Part shown: in pieces, positions 13,792 through 26,962 of the stretch
Numbering within the stretch: the first letter of the stretch is position 1
Layout: every line of letters starts with the position of its first letter
Assembly: GCA_040954595.2 (NCBI GenBank)
Contig: CM082588.2
Coordinates: forward strand, 9,858,001 to 9,922,000
Length of the DNA: 64,000 nt
Reading direction: 5' to 3'
From: Balanoglossus misakiensis
Lineage: Eukaryota > Hemichordata
Made by a program: the position numbers and the translations under genes
Notes under the pieces: generated by a model
Seen by the model: only the letters and a program-made list of their open reading frames with translations
What the model was told of the DNA's origin: nothing
Databases searched by the model: none

Positions 13792-14424
13792 TACGTGTTC
13801 TGCGCCTCACAACAGAATTCGGTAAATAAACGAGGCTGTTTGGAAGCAACCAAGGAAATGTTAGAACTATCCGTCGATCTACAGAGTCTGGTGGAAAACG
13901 TTCTTATGCGCATAGGCCTATAATGTGTTCTGCGCCTCACAACTATATTCGGAAATAAACGAGGGTGTTTGGAAGCAACCATGGAAATTTTAGAACTATC
14001 TCTCGATCTACAGAGTCTATAGTGGAAAACTTTATTATGCGCATAAACCTATCTATGTGTTCTGCGCATCACAACATAATTCAATAAACAAACGAGGCGG
14101 GGTTTGGAAGCAACCATGGAAATTTTAGAAATATCTCTCGATCTACAGAGTCTAGTGGAAAACTTTGTTATGCGCATAGGCCTATCATGTGTTATGCGCA
14201 TCACAACAGAATTTTGTAAACAAACGAGGCGGGGTTTGGAAGCAACCATGGAAATTTTCGAACTATCTCTCGATCTACAGAGTCTAGTGGAAACATTTCT
14301 TATGCGCATAGGCCTATTATGTGTTATGCGCCTCACAACAGAAATCGGTAAATAAACGAGGCTGTTTGGAAGCAACCATGGAAATTTTATAACTATCTCT
14401 CGATCTACAGAGTCTAGTGGAAAA

Positions 14425-14881
14425 CTAATTGATACTGGAGCAAATATTACTGTAGCTCCTATTCGGTTGTTAGAGCTAGTACCCGCTCTTAAGAATTATC
14501 CGATGTTCAAGTCCAGATATAATTGTGTACAACCGGCAAACGAAGACAAATTGAAGGTATTTGGATTGATGAAAATACCTGCTTTTATTGGGAATAAGCG
14601 CGTAAAACTGTATGTTAATTTAGTTGAGTCTCTTCAGCATAATCTGATTTTGGGACTTGATTTTATGAAGCGTTATAGAGCTGTTATTGATTTCATGGGT
14701 AATATTTTAAGATTACAATCAGACGTACCGTTAAGAACCAATGTTGATGTTAACATTCCACCTGGTGAAAGTACCGTATAAATATCTTACTGGAGTTTTA
14801 GGTTGTATTTCTGATAAATGAACACGCTTAACCCCGGGTATTTTGGTAGCTAAGCCTATTCGAATAAGAATTTTCTTCCCA
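14425..14881 (+). pseudogene. Retropepsin-like segment, copy 7 (type B, DTGA)
   Basis: Second protease of the 1,088-bp series, indistinguishable by eye from its neighbours. The frame ends at 14,781 through the shared deletion. Confidence 0.85.
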
Positions 14882-15512
14882 TACGTGTTCTGCGCCTCAC
14901 AACAGAATTCGGTAAATAAACGAGGCTGTTTGGAAGCAACCAAGGAAATGTTAGAACTATCCGTCGATCTACAGAGTCTGGTGGAAAACGTTCTTATGCG
15001 CATAGGCCTATAATGTGTTCTGCGCCTCACAACTATATTCGGAAATAAACGAGGGTGTTTGGAAGCAACCATGGAAATTTTAGAACTATCTCTCGATCTA
15101 CAGAGTCTATAGTGGAAAACTTTCTTATGCACATATGCCTATCTATGTGTTCTGTGCCTCAAAACAGAATTCCGTAAATAAACGAGGCTGTTTGGAAGCA
15201 ACCATGGAAATTTTAGAAATATCTCTCGATCTACAGAGTCTAGTGGAAAACTTTGTTATGCGCATAGGCCTATCATGTGTTATGCGCATCACAACAGAAT
15301 TTTGTAAACAAACGAGGCGGGGTTTGGAAGCAACCATGGAAATTTTCGAACTATCTCTCGATCTACAGAGTCTAGTGGAAACATTTCTTATGCGCATAGG
15401 CCTATTATGTGTTATGCGCCTCACAACAGAAATCGGTAAATAAACGAGGCTGTTTGGAAGCAACCATGGAAATTTTATAACTATCTCTCGATCTACAGAG
15501 TCTAGTGGAAAA

Positions 15513-15969
15513 CTAATTGATACTGGAGCAAATATTACTGTAGCTCCTATTCGGTTGTTAGAGCTAGTACCCGCTCTTAAGAATTATCCGATGTTCAAGT
15601 CCAGATATAATTGTGTACAACCGGCAAACGAAGACAAATTGAAGGTATTTGGATTGATGAAAATACCTGCTTTTATTGGGAATAAGCGCGTAAAACTGTA
15701 TGTTAATTTAGTTGAGTCTCTTCAGCATAATCTGATTTTGGGACTTGATTTTATGAAGCGTTATAGAGCTGTTATTGATTTCATGGGTAATATTTTAAGA
15801 TTACAATCAGACGTACCGTTAAGAACCAATGTTGATGTTAACATTCCACCTGGTGAAAGTACCGTATAAATATCTTACTGGAGTTTTAGGTTGTATTTCT
15901 GATAAATGAACACGCTTAACCCCGGGTATTTTGGTAGCTAAGCCTATTCGAATAAGAATTTTCTTCCCA
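15513..15969 (+). pseudogene. Retropepsin-like segment, copy 8 (type B, DTGA)
   Basis: Exactly 1,088 bp after copy 7. DTGA present, frame closed at 15,869. The lack of visible differences from copies 7, 9 and 10 points to very recent amplification or conversion. Confidence 0.85.
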
Positions 15970-16600
15970 TACGTGTTCTGCGCCTCACAACAGAATTCGG
16001 TAAATAAACGAGGCTGTTTGGAAGCAACCAAGGAAATGTTAGAACTATCCGTCGATCTACAGAGTCTGGTGGAAAACGTTCTTATGCGCATAGGCCTATA
16101 ATGTGTTCTGCGCCTCACAACTATATTCGGAAATAAACGAGGGTGTTTGGAAGCAACCATGGAAATTTTAGAACTATCTCTCGATCTACAGAGTCTATAG
16201 TGGAAAACTTTCTTATGCACATATGCCTATCTATGTGTTCTGTGCCTCAAAACAGAATTCCGTAAATAAACGAGGCTGTTTGGAAGCAACCATGGAAATT
16301 TTAGAAATATCTCTCGATCTACAGAGTCTAGTGGAAAACTTTGTTATGCGCATAGGCCTATCATGTGTTATGCGCATCACAACAGAATTTTGTAAACAAA
16401 CGAGGCGGGGTTTGGAAGCAACCATGGAAATTTTCGAACTATCTCTCGATCTACAGAGTCTAGTGGAAACATTTCTTATGCGCATAGGCCTATTATGTGT
16501 TATGCGCCTCACAACAGAAATCGGTAAATAAACGAGGCTGTTTGGAAGCAACCATGGAAATTTTATAACTATCTCTCGATCTACAGAGTCTAGTGGAAAA

Positions 16601-17057
16601 CTAATTGATACTGGAGCAAATATTACTGTAGCTCCTATTCGGTTGTTAGAGCTAGTACCCGCTCTTAAGAATTATCCGATGTTCAAGTCCAGATATAATT
16701 GTGTACAACCGGCAAACGAAGACAAATTGAAGGTATTTGGATTGATGAAAATACCTGCTTTTATTGGGAATAAGCGCGTAAAACTGTATGTTAATTTAGT
16801 TGAGTCTCTTCAGCATAATCTGATTTTGGGACTTGATTTTATGAAGCGTTATAGAGCTGTTATTGATTTCATGGGTAATATTTTAAGATTACAATCAGAC
16901 GTACCGTTAAGAACCAATGTTGATGTTAACATTCCACCTGGTGAAAGTACCGTATAAATATCTTACTGGAGTTTTAGGTTGTATTTCTGATAAATGAACA
17001 CGCTTAACCCCGGGTATTTTGGTAGCTAAGCCTATTCGAATAAGAATTTTCTTCCCA
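16601..17057 (+). pseudogene. Retropepsin-like segment, copy 9 (type B, DTGA)
   Basis: Exactly 1,088 bp after copy 8, same motifs and same deletion; frame closed at 16,957. Confidence 0.85.
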
Positions 17058-17688
17058 TACGTGTTCTGCGCCTCACAACAGAATTCGGTAAATAAACGAG
17101 GCTGTTTGGAAGCAACCAAGGAAATGTTAGAACTATCCGTCGATCTACAGAGTCTGGTGGAAAACGTTCTTATGCGCATAGGCCTATAATGTGTTCTGCG
17201 CCTCACAACTATATTCGGAAATAAACGAGGGTGTTTGGAAGCAACCATGGAAATTTTAGAACTATCTCTCGATCTACAGAGTCTATAGTGGAAAACTTTC
17301 TTATGCACATATGCCTATCTATGTGTTCTGTGCCTCAAAACAGAATTCCGTAAATAAACGAGGCTGTTTGGAAGCAACCATGGAAATTTTAGAAATATCT
17401 CTCGATCTACAGAGTCTAGTGGAAAACTTTGTTATGCGCATAGGCCTATCATGTGTTATGCGCATCACAACAGAATTTTGTAAACAAACGAGGCGGGGTT
17501 TGGAAGCAACCATGGAAATTTTCGAACTATCTCTCGATCTACAGAGTCTAGTGGAAACATTTCTTATGCGCATAGGCCTATTATGTGTTATGCGCCTCAC
17601 AACAGAAATCGGTAAATAAACGAGGCTGTTTGGAAGCAACCATGGAAATTTTATAACTATCTCTCGATCTACAGAGTCTAGTGGAAAA

Positions 17689-18145
17689 CTAATTGATACT
17701 GGAGCAAATATTACTGTAGCTCCTATTCGGTTGTTAGAGCTAGTACCCGCTCTTAAGAATTATCCGATGTTCAAGTCCAGATATAATTGTGTACAACCGG
17801 CAAACGAAGACAAATTGAAGGTATTTGGATTGATGAAAATACCTGCTTTTATTGGGAATAAGCGCGTAAAACTGTATGTTAATTTAGTTGAGTCTCTTCA
17901 GCATAATCTGATTTTGGGACTTGATTTTATGAAGCGTTATAGAGCTGTTATTGATTTCATGGGTAATATTTTAAGATTACAATCAGACGTACCGTTAAGA
18001 ACCAATGTTGATGTTAACATTCCACCTGGTGAAAGTACCGTATAAATATCTTACTGGAGTTTTAGGTTGTATTTCTGATAAATGAACACGCTTAACCCCG
18101 GGTATTTTGGTAGCTAAGCCTATTCGAATAAGAATTTTCTTCCCA
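17689..18145 (+). pseudogene. Retropepsin-like segment, copy 10 (type B, DTGA)
   Basis: Last of the 1,088-bp series and first of the 3,580-bp repeat; it is followed by the same monomer succession as copies 5 and 11. Frame closed at 18,045. Confidence 0.85.
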
Positions 18146-21100
18146 TACGTGTTCTGCGCCTCACAACAGAATTCGGTAAATAAACGAGGCTGTTTGGAAG
18201 CAACCAAGGAAATGTTAGAACTATCCGTCGATCTACAGAGTCTGGTGGAAAACGTTCTTATGCGCATAGGCCTATAATGTGTTCTGCGCCTCACAACTAT
18301 ATTCGGAAATAAACGAGGGTGTTTGGAAGCAACCATGGAAATTTTAGAACTATCTCTCGATCTACAGAGTCTATAGTGGAAAACTTTCTTATGCACATAT
18401 GCCTATCTATGTGTTCTGTGCCTCAAAACAGAATTCCGTAAATAAACGAGGCTGTTTGGAAGCAAACATGGAAATTTTAGAACTATCTCTCGATCTACAG
18501 AGTATAGTGGAAAACGTTCATATGCGCATAGGCATATGTATGTGTTCTACGCATCACAACAGAATTCGGTAAATAAACGAGGCTGTTTGGAAACAACCAT
18601 GGAAATTTTAGAACTATCCGTTGATCTAAAGTTGAAAAGTTTCTTATGCGCATAGGCCTATCTATGTGTTCTGCGCCTCCCAACAGAATTCCGTAAATAC
18701 ACGAGGCTGTGTTTGGAAGCAACCATGGAAATTTTAGAACTATCCGTCGATCTACAGAGTCTAGTGGAAAACGTTCTTATGCGCATAGGCCTATCTATGT
18801 GTTCTGCGCATCACAACAGAATTTTGTAAAAAAACGAGGATGTGTTTGGAAGCAACCATGGAAATTTAAGAACTATCCTCGATCTACAGAGTATAGTGGA
18901 AAACGTTCATATGCGCATAGGCCTATCTATGTGTTCTGCGCATCACAACAGAATTTTGTAAACAAACGAGGCTTTGTTTGGAAGCAACCATGGAAATTTT
19001 AGAACTATCCGTTGATCTAAAGTTGAAAAGTTTCTTATGCGCATAGGCCTATCTATGTGTTCAGCGCATCACAACAGAATTGTGTAAATAAACGAGGCTG
19101 TGTTTGGAAACAACCCTGGAAATTTTAGAACTATCTCTCGATCTACAGTGACTAGTGGAAAACTTGCTTATGCACATAGGCCTATCTATATGTTCTGCGC
19201 ATCACAACAGAATTCGGTAAATAAACGAGGCTGTATTTGGAAGCAACCATGGAAATTTTAGAACTATCCGTCGATCTACAGAGTCTAATGGAAAACGTTC
19301 TTACGCACATAGGCCTATCTAAGTGTTATGCGCATCACAACAGAATTTTATAAACAAACGAGGCTTTGTTTGGAAGCAACCATGGACATTTTAGAACTAT
19401 CCGTCGATCTACAGTGGAAAACTATCTTATGCGCATTGCCCTATCTATGTATTCTGCTCATCACAACATAATTTTGTAAACAAAAAAGGGTGTGTTTGGA
19501 AGCAACCATTGAAATTTTAAAACTATCTCTTGATTTACAGAGTCTAGTGGAAAACTTTCTTTGCACATAGACCTATGTATGTGTTCTGCGCCTCAAAACA
19601 GAATTCCGTAAATAAACGAGGCTGTTTGGAAGAAACCATGGAAATTTTAGAACTATCTCTCGATCTACAGAATCTAGTGGAAAACTTTATTATGCGCATA
19701 AACCTATCTATGTGTTCTGCGCATCACAACATAATTCAGTAAACAAACGAGGCGGGGTTTGGAAGCAACCATGGAAATTTTAGAAATATCTCTCGATCTA
19801 CAGAGTCTAGTGGAAAACTTTGTTATGCGCATAGGCCTATCATGTGTTATGCGCATCACAACAGAATTTTGTAAACAAACGAGGCGGGGTTTGGAAGTAA
19901 CCATGGAAATTTTAGAACTATCTCTCGATCTACAGAGTCTAGTGGAAAACATTCTTATGCGCAAAGGCCTATCTATGTGTTCTGCGCCTCAAAACAGAAT
20001 TCCGTAAATAAACGAGGCTGTTTGGAAGCAAACATGGAAATTTTACAGCTATCCGTCGATCTACAGAGTCTAGTGGAAAACGTTCTTATGCGCATAGGCC
20101 TATATATGTGTTCTGCGCATCACAACAGAATTCGGTAAACAAACGAGGCGGGGTTTGGAAGCAACCATGGGAATTTTAGAACTATCCGTCGATCTACAGA
20201 GTATAGTGGAAAACGTTCTTATGCGCATAGGCCTATCATGTGTTATGCGCATCACAACAGAATTTTGTAAACAAACGAGGCGGGGTTTGGAAGCAACCAT
20301 GGAAATTTGAGAACTATCCGTCGATCTACAGAGTCTAGTAGAAAACGTTCTTATGCGCATAGGCCTATCATGTGTTATGCGCATCACAACAGAATTTTGT
20401 AAACAAACGAGGCTTTGTTTGGAAGCAACCATGGAAATTTTAGAAATATCTCTCGATCTACAGAGTCTAGTGGAAAACTTTGTTATGCGCATAGGCCTAT
20501 CATGTGTTATGCGCATCACAACAGAATTTTGTAAACAAACGAGGCGGGGTTTGGAAGCAACCATGGAAATTTTAGAACTATCTCTCGATCTACAGAGTCT
20601 AGTGGAAAACATTCTTATGCGCAAAGGCCTATCTATGTGTTCTGCGCCTCAAAACAGAATTCCGTAAATAAACGGGGCTGTTTGGAAGCAAACATGGAAA
20701 TTCTAGAACTATCTCTCGATCTACAGAGTATAGTGGAAAACGTTCATATGCGCATAGGCCTATCATGTGTTATGCACATCACAACAGAATTTTGTAAACA
20801 AACGAGGCTTTGTTTGGAAGCAACAATGGAAATTTTAGAACTATCCGTCGATCTACGGAGTCTAGTGGAAAACTTTCTTATGCGCATAGGCCTATCTATG
20901 TGTTCTGCGCATCACAACAGAATTTGGTAAACAAACGAGGCTTTGTTTGGAAGCAACCATGGAATTTTTAGAACTATCTATCGATCTACAGAGTCTAGTG
21001 GAAAACGTTCTTATGCGCATAGGCCTATCTATGTGTTCTGCGCATCACAACAGAATTTTGTAAACAAAGGAGGCTGTGTTTGGAAGCAACCATGGAAATT

Positions 21101-21268
21101 TTCGAACTATCTCTCGATCTACAGAGTCTAGTGGAAACATTTCTTATGCGCATAGGCCTATTATGTGTTATGCGCCTCACAACAGAAATCGGTAAATAAA
21201 CGAGGCTGTTTGGAAGCAACCATGGAAATTTTATAACTATCTCTCGATCTACAGAGTCTAGTGGAAAA

Positions 21269-21725
21269 CTAATTGATACTGGAGCAAATATTACTGTAGC
21301 TCCTATTCGGTTGTTAGAGCTAGTACCCGCTCTTAAGAATTATCCGATGTTCAAGTCCAGATATAATTGTGTACAACCGGCAAACGAAGACAAATTGAAG
21401 GTATTTGGATTGATGAAAATACCTGCTTTTATTGGGAATAAGCGCGTAAAACTGTATGTTAATTTAGTTGAGTCTCTTCAGCATAATCTGATTTTGGGAC
21501 TTGATTTTATGAAGCGTTATAGAGCTGTTATTGATTTCATGGGTAATATTTTAAGATTACAATCAGACGTACCGTTAAGAACCAATGTTGATGTTAACAT
21601 TCCACCTGGTGAAAGTACCGTATAAATATCTTACTGGAGTTTTAGGTTGTATTTCTGATAAATGAACACGCTTAACCCCGGGTATTTTGGTAGCTAAGCC
21701 TATTCGAATAAGAATTTTCTTCCCA
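21269..21725 (+). pseudogene. Retropepsin-like segment, copy 11 (type B, DTGA)
   Basis: Lies 3,580 bp after copy 10 with the same downstream monomers. DTGA and ILGLDF intact, frame closed at 21,625 by the 20-bp deletion. It is the last protease segment before the array ends. Confidence 0.85.
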
Positions 21726-24285
21726 TACGTGTTCTGCGCCTCACAACAGAATTCGGTAAATAAACGAGGCTGTTTGGAAGCAACCAAGGAAATGTTAGAA
21801 CTATCCGTCGATCTACAGAGTCTGGTGGAAAACGTTCTTATGCGCATAGGCCTATAATGTGTTCTGCGCCTCACAACTATATTCGGAAATAAACGAGGGT
21901 GTTTGGAAGCAACCATGGAAATTTTAGAACTATCTCTCGATCTACAGAGTCTATAGTGGAAAACTTTCTTATGCACATATGCCTATCTATGTGTTCTGTG
22001 CCTCAAAACAGAATTCCGTAAATAAACGAGGCTGTTTGGAAGCAAACATGGAAATTTTAGAACTATCTCTCGATCTACAGAGTATAGTGGAAAACGTTCA
22101 TATGCGCATAGGCATATGTATGTGTTCTACGCATCACAACAGAATTCGGTAAATAAACGAGGCTGTTTGGAAACAACCATGGAAATTTTAGAACTATCCG
22201 TTGATCTAAAGTTGAAAAGTTTCTTATGCGCATAGGCCTATCTATGTGTTCTGCGCCTCCCAACAGAATTCCGTAAATACACGAGGCTGTGTTTGGAAGC
22301 AACCATGGAAATTTTAGAACTATCCGTCGATCTACAGAGTCTAGTGGAAAACGTTCTTATGCGCATAGGCCTATCTATGTGTTCTGCGCATCACAATAGA
22401 ATTTTGTAAAAAAACGAGGATGTGTTTGGAAGCAACCATGGAAATTTAAGAACTATCCTCGATCTACAGAGTATAGTGGAAAACGTTCATATGCGCATAG
22501 GCCTATCTATGTGTTCTGCGCATCACAACAGAATTTTGTAAACAAACGAGGCTTTGTTTGGAAGCAACCATGGAAATTTTAGAACTATCCGTTGATCTAA
22601 AGTTGAAAAGTTTCTTATGCGCATAGGCCTATCTATGTGTTCAGCGCATCACAACAGAATTGTGTAAATAAACGAGGCTGTGTTTGGAAACAACCCTGGA
22701 AATTTTAGAACTATCTCTCGATCTACAGTGACTAGTGGAAAACTTGCTTATGCACATAGGCCTATCTATATGTTCTGCGCATCACAACAGAATTCGGTAA
22801 ATAAACGAGGCTGTATTTGGAAGCAACCATGGAAATTTTAGAACTATCCGTCGATCTACAGAGTCTAATGGAAAACGTTCTTACGCACATAGGCCTATCT
22901 AAGTGTTATGCGCATCACAACAGAATTTTATAAACAAACGAGGCTTTGTTTGGAAGCAACCATGGACATTTTAGAACTATCCGTCGATCTACAGTGGAAA
23001 ACTATCTTATGCGCATTGCCCTATCTATGTATTCTGCTCATCACAACATAATTTTGTAAACAAAAAAGGGTGTGTTTGGAAGCAACCATTGAAATTTTAA
23101 AACTATCTCTTGATTTACAGAGTCTAGTGGAAAACTTTCTTTGCACATAGACCTATGTATGTGTTCTGCGCCTCAAAACAGAATTCCGTAAATAAACGAG
23201 GCTGTTTGGAAGAAACCATGGAAATTTTAGAACTATCTCTCGATCTACAGAATCTAGTGGAAAACTTTATTATGCGCATAAACCTATCTATGTGTTCTGC
23301 GCATCACAACATAATTCAGTAAACAAACGAGGCGGGGTTTGGAAGCAACCATGGAAATTTTAGAAATATCTCTCGATCTACAGAGTCTAGTGGAAAACTT
23401 TGTTATGCGCATAGGCCTATCATGTGTTATGCGCATCACAACAGAATTTTGTAAACAAACGAGGCGGGGTTTGGAAGTAACCATGGAAATTTTAGAACTA
23501 TCTCTCGATCTACAGAGTCTAGTGGAAAACATTCTTATGCGCAAAGGCCTATCTATGTGTTCTGCGCCTCAAAACAGAATTCCGTAAATAAACGAGGCTG
23601 TTTGGAAGCAAACATGGAAATTTTACAGCTATCCGTCGATCTACAGAGTCTAGTGGAAAACGTTCTTATGCGCATAGGCCTATATATGTGTTCTGCGCAT
23701 CACAACAGAATTCGGTAAACAAACGAGGCGGGGTTTGGAAGCAACCATGGGAATTTTAGAACTATCCGTCGATCTACAGAGTATAGTGGAAAACGTTCTT
23801 ATTCGCATAGGCCTATCATGTGTTATGCGCATCACAACAGAATTTTGTAAACAAACGAGGCGGGGTTTGGAAGCAACCATGGAAATTTGAGAACTATCCG
23901 TCGATCTACAGAGTCTAGTAGAAAACTTTCTTATGCGCATAGGCCTATCATGTGTTATGCGCATCACAACAGAATTTTGTAAACAAACGAGGCTTTGTTT
24001 GGAAGCAACCATGGAAATGTTAGAACTATCTCTCGATCTACAGAGTCTAGTGGAAAACTTACTTATGCACATAGGCCTATGTATGTGTTCTGCGCCTCAA
24101 AACAGAATTCTGTAAATAAACGAGGCTGTTTGGAAGCAACCATGGAAATTTTAGAACTATCCGTCGATCTACAGAGTCTAGTGGAAAACTTTCTTATGCA
24201 CATAGGCATATCTATGTGTTCTGTGCCTCACAACAGAATTTAGTAAATAAACGAGGCTGTTTGGAAGCAACCATGGAAATTTTAG

Positions 24286-24712
24286 TTAGGAAAGGATTTA
24301 AACGCTTAGGGACCTTTAATTTTTTTCGGCTTGGGGGGGGGGCAAGTTTGTGTCATGGGTTTTCAAAATCAGGCCGACTCCCCCTTCACCCAGGACCAAA
24401 AAATGATGACCCCCCCCCCTTTGACAAGCCAAAAAATATGATGATCCCTCCCCGCGCCGACAACATTTGCCGTCCTGGTCCACACCTCAATTATACATTT
24501 CTTAAAGTAATTGAAGTTTATAATAGTATATCGCTGCAAAAAAGAATGAATACTGAATAAATTAAAATGACAAGTCAATACAATAGTTGGTAGGATTGGT
24601 AAAACAAGAAAAGTGGCAGGGGTGGGTGTGGCAGGGGTTGTCCCCCTCCCAGATAAGAACATTTTGAAAAATAACGGGCTGAAAGTTGCATTTTAATGAA
24701 CTCAAAAGCAAA
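24286..24712. repeat. Dispersed repeat rich in C/G homopolymer runs
   Basis: Holds G10 and C9-10 tracts and a block reading CTGAAAGTTGCATTTTAATG. The same sequence, in reverse orientation and without the insertion at 24,713, recurs at about 28,300-28,560. No coding potential is convincing. Confidence 0.6.
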
Positions 24713-25067
24713 TTAAAGGGACAAAGTCTCTCTCTCGCTGCCCTTTTTCCATGAATTATGTTTGATACAAGACACTGTTTATGTTATTCTACATGTGGTT
24801 ATATTGTGAATTGATGTTTGACCACATACAACTGCCATCCTGTTTGTAGGATATGAGAGTAAAAATGTTGCCAAAATGAATAAATGGTAAACACTGATTA
24901 TTCATTTTGGCAAGTTTTTCACTCTTGTGTCTACAAGTTGGATGGAAGTTGTGTGTGGTTGAACGTTGATCACTTTGTGTCCACAATGTAGAATAACATA
25001 AAGGTGTCTTGTATCAAACATAACCAATTGAATAAAGGGCAACGAGAGAGAGACTTTGTCCCTTTAA
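24713..25067. mobile_element. TTAA-flanked MITE, family F1 (AGGGACAAAGTCTC ends)
   Basis: A 355-bp imperfect palindrome bounded by TTAA on both sides, with terminal inverted repeats AGGGACAAAGTCTCTCTCTCG and its complement. TTAA duplication is typical of piggyBac and Kolobok superfamilies. It has no transposase. The related repeat at 28,300-28,560 lacks it and keeps a single TTAA at 28,481, which is a natural empty site. Confidence 0.85.
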
Positions 25068-25440
25068 CTCAATATTGGGGAGGACCAATTTGACTTTTGC
25101 CACTCCACTCAAAGTACGCATCGGTGTGGTGGGGTGGCAAGTAGTCTGCCCTTGTACACTAGACAAACCAGGCAATAAATGAAATGTGGCGAAGAATGGA
25201 GGGGTGGGTGTGGGATGGGGTGTCCCCCTCCCACATTAGAAAATCTTGTAAAATAAAGGGCGCGAAACTGCAATTTTGTGGACTCAAAAGCAAAAGTTTT
25301 GTGGCAAAAGTATGTGACCCCCCCCCCTAAACGGTTTTAAAAAAAAGATTACCCCACTTTCGGACTTCAAAATTTAAGTGACCCCCCCCCCTTGGATTTT
25401 GCCACCCCCCCCCAGCCGTAAAAACTGGTCATGAATGGTC
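25068..25440. repeat. Dispersed repeat continued after the F1 insertion
   Basis: Continues the host repeat (CTCAATATTGGGGAGGACCAA) interrupted by the MITE, ending in C9-10 tracts. Homologous to the reverse complement of roughly 28,300-28,480. No gene seen. Confidence 0.6.
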
Positions 25441-26962
25441 CCTTAGCCATAAACGCGCCTTCCAGTAATAAATTTGAAGAATAAGAGATCCTCTCCGTAG
25501 ATAGGCCTTATTGGGGGTCAAAACTACCGAAAGAAGACCCTGCCCTAACTCCCCTTTTAAACCAACTAATTCACACCGGGTTAGTTTTATTACTTTCATA
25601 TTTGAATGCAAATTAAAATGCCGCAGGAAATTCTGCTGGCGTCCTTAGGATACGAGATCGGGAAATTTCAAAAGTTCCGCAGAATATACCCCAAGAGGGC
25701 GCTGTTGCTGACCTTCGACCCGTTGCCTTTGACCCGTTCAGTGTCTTTGTTGTAAACACATGTGTGACATGCAGGCTAGCGAATCTGTCAGTTTTTTTCT
25801 GTCGTCAACTCCAATGTCGCCTTTTCTATGGACGTTACTTGGCCAGTGTTCGTTACACATCCAGGACGGTGTCATATTTCTCTGAAAGAAAAGCGGAAAA
25901 CATGCGAAGCCAAGGAGCGAGCAACCAGCTGTTTTCTGCAAGTCATGGGTTCAGGCCCCCCCCCCCCCCACACTGTCCACCATCACTATTCCTATATACA
26001 GATTTGGCGGCGTGAGTATTGAAACATTACAGTATTTAGTGTGTTTTAAGATATCACAGATCGTTTTCACGACTTAATGTGTGGGTTGAATCACATTCGT
26101 CGAAATAACACTGCTGTAGTCCCCTGATGAAGTCCGTAAACAAGGTAAGCTTGAGACATGGACGATCGACAATCAATTTCCGCTGTTGATTTCGCCCTAT
26201 CGCAACTCAGTAACTGGGGCCGAGTGATGCTCCATACATTAAAGTTCATGACTATTGACACCAATTGCAAAATATCAATGTTAAGGCGTGCTTTCAGAGA
26301 ATATTCAACCAGAAAACCGACAACAATTGATGACCTCGTGTGACCTTTACTGGTTGAATCAGGCGACCACTGCAGTGTGATTCCAACGTTTGTGGGAAGA
26401 CCACAGGGAGCTCTTCCTCCTGCTTTGCAGTGTGTGTTTGTTTAATATAATAATGTGTGACAAAAATAGGTATGTTTACAAATATGGTCATGATTGTTTG
26501 TTTGTTGAGAGGTTAAGGGGATTAACCCTTTCTGTGGAATATACCCACAAAGGTGAACAAATTTATAAAAAAAAACATATTTTTCACAGAGTTGTTTTAT
26601 TATATCCGCATTGCATCCAGCATGATCGCAGAAAACATCACCAATAATCCAAAATTGGAGTTGATGGCTTTATTTGGGACTATCATTATTTGGTTATAGT
26701 CCATGGGCCAGCGACCGACAAACTCCCCCCCCCCCCCCCCCCCCCCCCCGGCACCCAAGGAGTTTTTTTGCAGACATATATTTGGGAAAGCCTGTTTATC
26801 CAGCTGTCAGAATGAGGTTGTTTGCACTCAAATTAATGATTGGTGTGGCTGTGAGGAGCGGTTGTCATAGTAATGATAGCATAATTTTAGGGGTATTCAT
26901 AAAGTTAAAAAATAAAATATTTCAGGATCTGAGAAAGCTAGAGATAAAATTCAAACATTCAG
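25441..26962. other. Unassigned single-copy-like sequence with C25 tract
   Basis: No recognisable gene. Short open frames near 25,764-26,020 and 26,390-26,650 match no family I know. A pure run of 25 C residues lies at 26,725-26,749 and a shorter C run near 25,960; both are places where assembly errors are likely. Confidence 0.4.

Larger units (their letters stand above)
13335..18400. repeat. 1,088-bp higher-order repeat with one protease per unit
   Basis: Protease copies 6 to 10 start at 13,335, 14,425, 15,513, 16,601 and 17,689, so the period is 1,090 then 1,088 bp three times. Each unit is one type B protease plus about five monomers. Confidence 0.9.
17689..23926. repeat. 3,580-bp repeat and related 2.3-kb block
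   Basis: Sequence from 17,689 to about 20,345 recurs at 21,269 to about 23,925 (offset 3,580). The first 2.3 kb of it also matches 9,096 to about 11,400 (offset 8,593), giving three copies of a protease-plus-monomers block. Confidence 0.85.
375..24285. repeat. 130-bp satellite array with embedded protease segments
   Basis: About 140 tandem monomers of about 130 bp (range roughly 120-140). Each monomer reads in order: AAACGAGGCTGTTTGGAAGC, CAACCATGGAAATTTTAGAA, a CGATCTACAGAGTCTAGTGG block, TATGCGCATAGGCCTAT, and TGTTCTGCGC with CACAACAGAATT. TATGCGCATA and ATAGGCCTAT are each perfect palindromes and overlap by three bases. Many monomer frames stay open on both strands because the period is often near a multiple of three; these open frames look like by-products of repetition rather than genes. 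The array ends at 24,285 where a monomer breaks off after GGAAATTTTAG. It contains no unique spacers, so it is not a CRISPR array, and no RNA polymerase III promoter or hammerhead core is recognisable. Confidence 0.95.

Noticed and set aside
755-24243. Dozens of 60-220 codon open frames on both strands of the satellite
   Set aside because: They recur with every monomer and arise because the repeat period is near a multiple of three; only the protease segments show family motifs.
375-24285. CRISPR array or hammerhead/retrozyme satellite
   Set aside because: Repeats are contiguous without unique spacers, and no CTGATGA and GAAA catalytic core pair is present in the monomer.
25764-26022. Overlapping frames as a first exon of a gene
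   Set aside because: Two frames overlap, both run into a C homopolymer, and neither resembles a known protein.
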